Shown: piece after piece, positions 57,890-64,000 of the stretch | Layout: each line of letters starts with the position of its first letter | Numbering within the stretch: the stretch's first letter is position 1 | Origin: Trichocoleus sp. | GTDB taxonomy: Bacteria; Cyanobacteriota; Cyanobacteriia; Elainellales; Elainellaceae | Direction of reading: 5' to 3' | Assembly (NCBI GenBank): GCA_036702865.1 | Contig: DATNQD010000087.1 | Coordinates: forward strand, 186,001-250,000 | Length of the DNA: 64,000 nt | Notes under the pieces: generated by a model | Seen by the model: only the letters and a program-made list of their open reading frames with translations | Told to the model about the DNA's origin: nothing | Database searches by the model: none | Made by a program: the position numbers and the translations under genes

Positions 57890-59599
57890 ATGAGCTACAG
57901 AATGAATCGCCGCGCCTATGCTGAAACCTTTGGTCCAACGGTGGGCGATCGAGTCCGGCTCGCTGATACGAATCTCATTGTTGAGGTCGAGCGGGACTTT
58001 ACCACCTATGGCGATGAGGTGAAATTTGGCGGCGGTAAGGTCATCCGTGATGGCATGGGGCAGTCTCCGATCAGCAATGCAAATGGTGCGGCGGATGCAG
58101 TGATTACCAATGCACTGATTCTCGACTGGTGGGGCATTGTCAAAGCCGATGTGGGCATTAAAGATGGCAAGATTGCGGCGATCGGCAAGGCGGGCAATCC
58201 TTACATTCAAGACAATATCGATATCATCATTGGTCCTGGTACAGAGGCAATTGCAGGCGAAGGCATGATCCTCACCGCAGGCGGCATTGATACGCACATT
58301 CACTTCATCTGTCCGCAGCAAATCGAAGTGGCGATCGCATCAGGTATCACGACGATGATTGGCGGTGGCACAGGACCCGCCGCAGGCACAAACGCTACTA
58401 CTTGTACGCCCGGACCCTGGAACCTTTACCGGATGCTGCAAGCGGCTGATGCATTCCCAATGAATCTGGGCTTTTTGGGCAAAGGCAATACTTCTCAACC
58501 TGAGGCGCTAGAAGAACAGGTCGAAGCAGGCGCAATGGGCTTAAAGCTGCATGAAGATTGGGGAACGACTCCAGCAACGATCGACACTTGCCTCTCAGTT
58601 GCCGATGATTATGATATTCAAGTCGCCATCCACACCGATACGCTCAACGAAGCCGGATTTGTGGAAGACACGATCGCTGCATTCAAAGGTCGCGTTATTC
58701 ACACCTATCACACCGAAGGGGCAGGCGGCGGACATGCACCCGATATTATCAAAGTTTGCGGTGAGGCAAATGTGCTACCTTCTTCCACGAACCCCACCCG
58801 ACCCTATACGCTGAATACGCTGGAAGAACACCTGGATATGCTGATGGTCTGCCATCACCTCGATCGCAGCATTCCAGAAGATGTAGCCTTTGCCGAATCA
58901 CGGATTAGAAGGGAAACGATCGCCGCTGAAGATATTCTGCACGACCTGGGCGCGTTTAGTATGCTGTCTTCCGACTCGCAGGCAATGGGACGGATCGGGG
59001 AAGTCATTATTCGCACCTGGCAGACTGCCCATAAAATGAAGGCGCAGCGAGGCATCTTGAGTGAAGATAGCGATCGAAATGACAATCATCGCGCCAAGCG
59101 ATACGTCTCGAAGTACACGATTAATCCAGCGATCACGCATGGTATTGCCGATTATGTGGGATCGATCGAAGTCGGTAAACTCGCAGATCTCTGTCTCTGG
59201 CGGCCTGCGATGTTTGGCGTTAAGCCAGAACTGGTGCTGAAAGGCGGCATGATTGCCTGGGCACAAATGGGCGACGCCAATGCCAGCATTCCCACCCCTC
59301 AACCAGTCCATATGCGCCCTATGTTTGCTAGCTTCGGCGGAGCCAGAACCGCCACATCACTCACCTTTATGTCGCAAGCAGGTTTGAAGAACGATATTCC
59401 AAAACTGCTGAAGCTGCAAAAGCAAGTAGTTCCGGTCTCGAACATTCGCAATCTCACTAAACGCGACATGAAACTGAATGATGCAATGCCTCAAATGGAA
59501 GTCGATCCTGAAACCTACGAAGTTCGCGCTGATGGGCAGCTATTGACCTGCGAACCTGCAACCGAATTACCAATGGCACAACGCTATTTCTTGTTCTAA
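57890..59599 (+). CDS. ureC: Urease subunit alpha
   Basis: This encodes 569 aa. It is the catalytic subunit, hydrolysing urea to ammonia and carbamate. Nickel ligands are His136 and His138 in [10 protein letters not shown], the carbamylated Lys219 in [12 protein letters not shown], and later His residues. The flap Cys-His pair sits in [20 protein letters not shown]. It is the only urease gene here besides ureB 3.2 kb upstream. AGGG lies 8 nt before the start at 57890. Confidence 0.97.
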   Translation: MSYRMNRRAYAETFGPTVGDRVRLADTNLIVEVERDFTTYGDEVKFGGGKVIRDGMGQSPISNANGAADAVITNALILDWWGIVKADVGIKDGKIAAIGKAGNPYIQDNIDIIIGPGTEAIAGEGMILTAGGIDTHIHFICPQQIEVAIASGITTMIGGGTGPAAGTNATTCTPGPWNLYRMLQAADAFPMNLGFLGKGNTSQPEALEEQVEAGAMGLKLHEDWGTTPATIDTCLSVADDYDIQVAIHTDTLNEAGFVEDTIAAFKGRVIHTYHTEGAGGGHAPDIIKVCGEANVLPSSTNPTRPYTLNTLEEHLDMLMVCHHLDRSIPEDVAFAESRIRRETIAAEDILHDLGAFSMLSSDSQAMGRIGEVIIRTWQTAHKMKAQRGILSEDSDRNDNHRAKRYVSKYTINPAITHGIADYVGSIEVGKLADLCLWRPAMFGVKPELVLKGGMIAWAQMGDANASIPTPQPVHMRPMFASFGGARTATSLTFMSQAGLKNDIPKLLKLQKQVVPVSNIRNLTKRDMKLNDAMPQMEVDPETYEVRADGQLLTCEPATELPMAQRYFLF

Positions 59600-59823
59600 A
59601 TTCAAGCGATTCCCAATTTCAGATCTCTAAAACTTACTTCTCGTTCGCCTTCCATTGCCTTAGTTGCTAGATTCTGAGACTACTTGAAGCAAGCTCGATC
59701 GCTCTCAACATCAGTGCATTTTGTGCGGAGCAAGATAACGGGGAAGTTTAGCAGCAAGTAGCCTCGCAATCTAGCTAATATACACACTGCCAACCATACT
59801 GACGTTTAACTCTTGCTGATTGT

Positions 59824-60210
59824 TTACAACTCTTTGTTGCTTAATTTGATTGTACAAACAACTAATAAAAACAGTACACAAAGCAGCACTGCTACCGTAG
59901 TTTCTGCCATTCTGGGTGACACAAATACAATAAATCCGTGTTCTTTAATTAAAGTAGAAAAGCTAGAGACACAAAATGGCATCAGATACAGCCTGAATAT
60001 CTGCCAATAATCCTTTTTACTACCATTCTCAGAAGAAACACTTAGTATTAAACCAGTTCCAATTACTACACTTACACCAATTGAATTAATCCAAATTTGA
60101 AGTGAAGGATCAAAATAAAAATAAACTACTGTAACGTACCAGATGAAATAGCACCACAGCACAGCCTTGCCTAATTTAATTCCATTAAGATATTGAATCA
60201 ACCATTTCAT
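59824..60210 (-). CDS. Small membrane protein of unknown function
   Basis: This encodes 128 aa from the ATG at 60210 (MKWLIQYLNGIKLGKAVLWC). Hydrophobic helices are seen at about 20-35, 42-60 and 100-120. The segment QIFRLYLMPFCVSSFSTLIKEHGFIVF is recalled from other cyanobacterial proteins of unknown function (only part quoted: FRLYLMPFCVSSFSTLIKEH). The gene is AT-rich compared with its neighbours, suggesting recent transfer or relaxed constraint. Confidence 0.6.
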   Translation of the reverse strand: MKWLIQYLNGIKLGKAVLWCYFIWYVTVVYFYFDPSLQIWINSIGVSVVIGTGLILSVSSENGSKKDYWQIFRLYLMPFCVSSFSTLIKEHGFIVFVSPRMAETTVAVLLCVLFLLVVCTIKLSNKEL

Positions 60211-60379
60211 ATGTCTTGAAAACCAGAAGTGTTGTCTCAATAACTTTCTGATATAAAACTATCTCATTGTTTGCTCTAGATAATTGTCTCAGTGATAACC
60301 TTTCAACTTCAGCACTCAACAATAATTCATAGGAAACGGCACTTTAAGCTTTTCTTCCCACTGTTAGTGAAAATAGCAT

Positions 60380-60580
60380 ATGACCGCAGAATTCAACGAA
60401 TTGCTGCCACTTCAGATTAGGGACAATGCCCAAATTTGGATTATTAACAGCTGCAATCAGGCTGTGCATTTGATGAACGAGTTTTATGTACGACGCATTG
60501 CCCGCGATCGGCTCAAGTTCATCCCCATCATTCCGGCTCCCTTTGCAACTGGGAAATCCACGACCGTGTTAGTGCGTTGA
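60380..60580 (+). CDS. Small protein of unknown function
   Basis: This encodes 66 aa, starting MTAEFNELLPLQIRDNAQIW and ending PFATGKSTTVLVR. It is mixed, without a signal peptide. The ending looks like a P-loop but the protein is too short to be an ATPase. No family is recognised. It lies between an AT-rich islet and a vanW pseudogene and may be part of the same decaying region. Confidence 0.4.
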   Translation: MTAEFNELLPLQIRDNAQIWIINSCNQAVHLMNEFYVRRIARDRLKFIPIIPAPFATGKSTTVLVR

Positions 60581-60589
60581 ACAAATCCG

Positions 60590-60885
60590 TGTAGCTAAAT
60601 CGCAGACGATCGTTCTTTTACTGAAATTTCCAGCTTACGAGAAAACAGAATTACCAATCTCCACATTGCATATCAAACGATCGACGATATTCTGATCAAA
60701 CCAGGACAGGTCTTCTCTTTCTGGTGTGTTGGTCATTCGGCAGTGGCGCAAGTGTATTTTACAATTACATCGATCTGCGGTTTTGTAACCCAACCGATCG
60801 CACATTTCAAAAATGTAGTTTAAGAACTGCTGATCAGAAACTTTGCAGAGAGACTCTAACACTGCTCAAACAATCCACTACATGA
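60590..60885 (+). pseudogene. vanW-family pseudogene with internal deletion
   Basis: No intact frame covers this. In one frame, from 60608, the translation reads DRSFTEISSLRENRITNLHI then AYQTIDDILIKPGQVFSFW, which resembles the VanW family. Near 60735 the match shifts by one frame to FGSGASVFYNYIDLRFCNPT then DRTFQ, the family's downstream motif, ending at TGA 60883-60885. The central part of the family (the GGGLCQ region) that should lie between is missing, so this is a deleted, frameshifted remnant. It overlaps the 3' end of the opposite gene by 8 bp. Confidence 0.7.
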
Positions 60886-62929
60886 CATCAGCCTGATGCA
60901 ACAGTTGCTTTAGCTCTCCCAAATCCACAAAAATATCTTCCAATCGAGGATTTGAATACAACAGTTGATGTAGATATTCACCCTCAGGGATTTTACCGAG
61001 CAAATAGTAATATTCCAAATTAACAAGATTGCTGACGAGCCAGTAACAAGGATAGACAAATTTTGGTGAAAAGATTTCAATCACCTTCGTTCCCGGGCTG
61101 CAAAAAACTAAGTTTGTTAATCCGCCGCCATGCGGTGAGATCACAACTTTCGCATCCGCTAATAGAGCTGCTTGCTCCAATACAGAAAGCGACTCAAGCG
61201 TAACAATCTGAAACCCTAGCTCAGATAGAAAATCAATAATTTCTGCCTCATTAATAATTCTCCGATTCGCGGTCAAATGCCGACTCACATAAAGCCGCCT
61301 ACCCCCCTCTCGAACATTCGATCGCAAAAACGTCGATCGCAAAAACTCACAAGCCCATTTGGGCATCCAGGCAGGAACCGCCGGAAATGAAGGCACAATG
61401 AGCTGACTCGCTTGAATGCGAGAACATAGCTGAGGTTCCAAAATCTTTGAGGCTGGAATGCCAAGCAGTTGCAGCGTCTCTCGTTGAAAGGGCAAATGAT
61501 GACTGACCACAAATCCATCAATCTTGTTGAAATCAATGCCGCTCCGACGCAGCAAATCTAACCGTGGCAGTACATCAAACATCCAGTGAAAATACATCCC
61601 ATTCATCAGCCCTGCCAGAACTGCGATCGTTCCTTCCATCTGATATGCAGGTGGCAAGATCTCTTGCTGAAATAAGGAATGCTGACTCGGATGTTTATCT
61701 GGATGCCCGGGGCTGAGTAACGGAAACTCGGGCGACAAATCCCCTAATAGCTGCTGCTCCGCCGTCAAAACCGCACAGCTACTTTCATCTGCATTTAACC
61801 AAAATTGTCCTTCAGGAATTTCAACGACAAAAGCTCCGGGCAGCGGTACGTTTGTGCCAAAGCGGAAGCTAAAGTGAATTGAACAATCAACTGATTTGGG
61901 TGGAATGAGTGGCAGCAGGCTAGACGGATCAAGTGTTTTATAGCCAGGTGCTTGAGTTGCAGTTGCCCAGTCCTGGGTCGTTTCGTAGTAGCCTTCAGGG
62001 GATGCGGAGGAATAAAGAGGGATGCAAGGAGGGGGAGACGCAGAGACACGGGAAGCGGAAAAAAGGGTTTGGAGGGACTGCAAGATCTCTGCTGCCGAAG
62101 CTTGAGTTTGGAGAAGGTGGAGGAATTGGGCATTGAGCTGAGGCTGTTGCGCTGATGTGAGGGCTGTTGCCCAGGCACAATATTGTTGAGCAAAAGTTGA
62201 GTGATGACAAACGGCAGCAATCAAGCAATCGATCGCGTCTTGCCACTGTCCCTGTTGCAGCAATGCTCCGCCTAAATCCCCCCAGGCTGGTGCAAAATCA
62301 GGCTTCAGATCAAGGGTTCGGCGAAATTGGTCGCTTGCCTCCTGCCATCGTCCAACCTGCGACAAACAAAGTCCAAGATTATAGTGCGTCTTCCATTGAG
62401 AGCGAAGTTGCACAGCCTGACTATATGCCTCGATCGCCTCTGCAATCTGCCCTACTTTCTGCCAAACTTCGCCCAGTTCTTCATAGGGATCTGCCCAGCT
62501 TGGTCGTGCCTGAACTGCCTGCTGCCAGAGGTCGATCGCCTCATCCAATCTGCCCTGTACTGCGATCACCTTACCCAAAGCAAGATATATTTCGCTCGGC
62601 TCAGCAGAGATTTCCAACACCTGCTTGTAGATATACTCTTGAAGATGAGGCTTGCCGCCCAACCGTTTTGCTTCAGAGAGCAAGATGCCGAGCAATTCAT
62701 CGATCGCGGCGTCCGTACTTTGCGGCTCAGCATCTGCAAGTACCAGTATCCAGGTTGCCTGAGCTTCTGCCTCCTCTCCCTGAAGCAGATAAGCAAGCCC
62801 TAGATACCAGTAAGCCGTTAGCAAATCAGGATTCGCAGCAATGGTTTGAGTGCAGAGATCAACCACCGCTGCATATTGTTCTAAGGCAAGAAGATCGATC
62901 GCCTGGGATGCAATGTCAGGCATGAGCAT
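60878..62929 (-). CDS. TPR protein with GT61 glycosyltransferase domain
   Basis: This encodes 683 aa from 62929; a second ATG is at 62923. Tetratricopeptide repeats occupy about residues 1-270 (for example ALGKVIAVQGRLDEAIDLWQ and NLGLCLSQVGRWQEASDQFR). The C-terminal GT61 domain (about 350-670) has GLMNGMYFHWMFDVLPRLDL, RRLYVSRHLTANRRIINEAE and VVISPHGGGLTNLVFCSPGT. GT61 enzymes add xylose or GlcNAc to glycans. Probably makes cell-surface polysaccharide. It is 5 bp from the acetolactate synthase gene upstream on the same strand, so co-transcription is likely. Confidence 0.88.
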   Translation of the reverse strand: MLMPDIASQAIDLLALEQYAAVVDLCTQTIAANPDLLTAYWYLGLAYLLQGEEAEAQATWILVLADAEPQSTDAAIDELLGILLSEAKRLGGKPHLQEYIYKQVLEISAEPSEIYLALGKVIAVQGRLDEAIDLWQQAVQARPSWADPYEELGEVWQKVGQIAEAIEAYSQAVQLRSQWKTHYNLGLCLSQVGRWQEASDQFRRTLDLKPDFAPAWGDLGGALLQQGQWQDAIDCLIAAVCHHSTFAQQYCAWATALTSAQQPQLNAQFLHLLQTQASAAEILQSLQTLFSASRVSASPPPCIPLYSSASPEGYYETTQDWATATQAPGYKTLDPSSLLPLIPPKSVDCSIHFSFRFGTNVPLPGAFVVEIPEGQFWLNADESSCAVLTAEQQLLGDLSPEFPLLSPGHPDKHPSQHSLFQQEILPPAYQMEGTIAVLAGLMNGMYFHWMFDVLPRLDLLRRSGIDFNKIDGFVVSHHLPFQRETLQLLGIPASKILEPQLCSRIQASQLIVPSFPAVPAWMPKWACEFLRSTFLRSNVREGGRRLYVSRHLTANRRIINEAEIIDFLSELGFQIVTLESLSVLEQAALLADAKVVISPHGGGLTNLVFCSPGTKVIEIFSPKFVYPCYWLVSNLVNLEYYYLLGKIPEGEYLHQLLYSNPRLEDIFVDLGELKQLLHQADVM

Positions 62930-62934
62930 TAACG

Positions 62935-64000
62935 TTAGATCGAGCAGGTCAAATCCCCTGATTTCTGGCTGAAGCGCAAGTTTTCTCGATAATCTACCGG
63001 GCAGTCGATCACTGCTGGAACAGATTGAGCCAAAGCGTCTTTCAATATGGGAATAAAATCAAGGCTCGATTCCACCCGATAGCCTTTCAAACCCATGCTT
63101 TCTGCCAGTTTGACAAAATCAGGATTTGTAAAGTGGACAAAGTTGGATTCACCAAAATGGTTAAGCTGCTTCCACTCAATTAAGCCATAACCACCGTCGT
63201 TAAAAATAATGGTGACAAACGGAGTACCAATTCTCAGCGCTGTTTCCAGTTCTTGAGCATTCATCATAAAACCGCCATCGCCCGTCACAGCAACCACTTT
63301 ACGCGTTGGAGCCACCAGTTTCGCCGCAACCGCGCCCGGAATTGCAATACCCATTGCTGCAAAGCCGTTTGAAATCAAGCAAGTGTTGGGACGATCGCAG
63401 TGATAATGCCGCGCCATCCACATCTTATGTGCTCCCACATCCGAGATCACAATATCTTCGGGCCCCATTACCTGCCGCAGATCATAGATAATCTTCTGGG
63501 GCTTTAGCGGAAAGCCATCATCTTTGGCATATTCTTCGTAGTCAGACTGAATCTCAGCTCGTAGCCCGATCGCATAAGGGTTAGGTTTACCTGTCCGATC
63601 AACCCGCTTCGCAATCTCTTCAAGTGAGTCACAGATATCACCAACCACTTCTGCCAGCGGGATGTAGCTTTGGTCAACTTCTGCCGGAGTCATGTCAATA
63701 TGAACGATCGGCGTTTCCCCAGTTGGATTCCAGCGTTTCGGTGAATACTCAATTAGGTCATAGCCAACGCAAATGACTAAATCAGTATTATCAAACCCAC
63801 AGCTAATATAATCTCGCTGCTGCAAGCCTACTGCCCACAGCGCCAGCGGATGCTGATAGGGAATAACGCCTTTGCCCATGAAGGTATTTACAACTGGAAT
63901 GTTCAGTTGCTCGGCAAACGTGGTTAGCACTTCACTCGCCCGCGCTCGGATTGCCCCATTTCCCACCAAAATGACTGGATTTTTTGCCTCACGAATCGCA
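62935..64000 (-). CDS. Acetolactate synthase large subunit-like protein, 5' part outside the window
   Basis: The gene runs off the right edge, so the N-terminal part is missing. About 355 residues are visible. The frame continues past 63969 (AIREAKNPVILVGNGAIRAR). It is a ThDP-dependent enzyme: the central domain has DLVICVGYDLIEYSPKRWNP, and the C-terminal ThDP site is VVAVTGDGGFMMNAQELETA with FNDGGYGLIEWKQ. Acetolactate synthase condenses two pyruvates in branched-chain amino acid synthesis. Cyanobacteria often have more than one paralogue, so whether this is the main IlvB or a related enzyme is open. It precedes the GT61 gene by 5 bp. Confidence 0.88.
   Translation of the reverse strand, partial: AIREAKNPVILVGNGAIRARASEVLTTFAEQLNIPVVNTFMGKGVIPYQHPLALWAVGLQQRDYISCGFDNTDLVICVGYDLIEYSPKRWNPTGETPIVHIDMTPAEVDQSYIPLAEVVGDICDSLEEIAKRVDRTGKPNPYAIGLRAEIQSDYEEYAKDDGFPLKPQKIIYDLRQVMGPEDIVISDVGAHKMWMARHYHCDRPNTCLISNGFAAMGIAIPGAVAAKLVAPTRKVVAVTGDGGFMMNAQELETALRIGTPFVTIIFNDGGYGLIEWKQLNHFGESNFVHFTNPDFVKLAESMGLKGYRVESSLDFIPILKDALAQSVPAVIDCPVDYRENLRFSQKSGDLTCSI

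Noticed and set aside
61795-62220. 141-codon frame overlapping the TPR-GT61 gene
   Set aside because: It lies in another frame of a well-supported gene and has no motif.

Overview
This window is cyanobacterial chromosome. It carries photosystem I core genes psaA and psaB, photosystem II psbX, a Ycf66-family gene, a CpcT/CpeT-type bilin lyase, many GCGATCGC/CGATCG (HIP1-like) octamers, and many conserved proteins of unknown function of the kind shared among filamentous and Leptolyngbya-like cyanobacteria. The genus cannot be fixed from the sequence alone; a Leptolyngbyales-type organism is an inference.

Layout. 1-3.0 kb: tandem Npun_R2821/R2822-family (GT-like) genes, the first cut by the window edge; a YggT membrane protein; psbX; ycf66. 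3.5-9.5 kb: a secreted trypsin-like protease with PPC domains instead of PDZ, a convergent Ser/Thr kinase, a secreted protein, a lipoprotein and an orphan gene. 9.6-14.3 kb: queA and a polar amino-acid ABC importer with two lipoprotein receptors. 14.5-21.6 kb: bilin lyase, two conserved unknowns, M48 protease, DUF4383 membrane protein, tRNA-Leu(CAA), Ada/MGMT and an EamA exporter. 21.7-28.1 kb: ferrochelatase-like protein with a His-rich tail, an unknown, a ClC-CBS-USP protein and a lipoprotein. 28.9-33.6 kb: psaA-psaB with a strong terminator. 33.7-38.3 kb: DUF1400 alpha/beta hydrolase, ligA and a hotdog thioesterase. 38.4-41.5 kb: a 1009-aa RTX-type protein. 42.8-49.4 kb: argD, AmpD-like amidase, pdhB, a TIGR04283 glycosyltransferase, a LuxR-type regulator, gmk and remA. 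49.7-59.6 kb: NFACT/RqcH, signal-peptide-bearing methyltransferase, sixA, NhaC antiporter, ureB, Coq4-like and GST genes, Uma2, an endonuclease/exonuclease/phosphatase and ureC. 59.6-64 kb: an AT-rich islet with a membrane protein and a vanW pseudogene, then a TPR-GT61 protein and an acetolactate synthase cut by the right edge.

Most of the window is housekeeping. No CRISPR array, intact insertion sequence, prophage or recognisable defence cassette was seen, and no clearly new multi-gene system. The most unusual items are: a 21-bp near-copy of the 5' part of tRNA-Leu that encodes the last codons and stop of the M48 protease about 1 kb upstream of the intact tRNA; the His-tailed chelatase; a vanW pseudogene that has lost its central core; urease structural genes ureB and ureC separated by unrelated genes with no ureA in view; and an unexplained small transcript candidate, with a strong terminator, behind tRNA-Leu.
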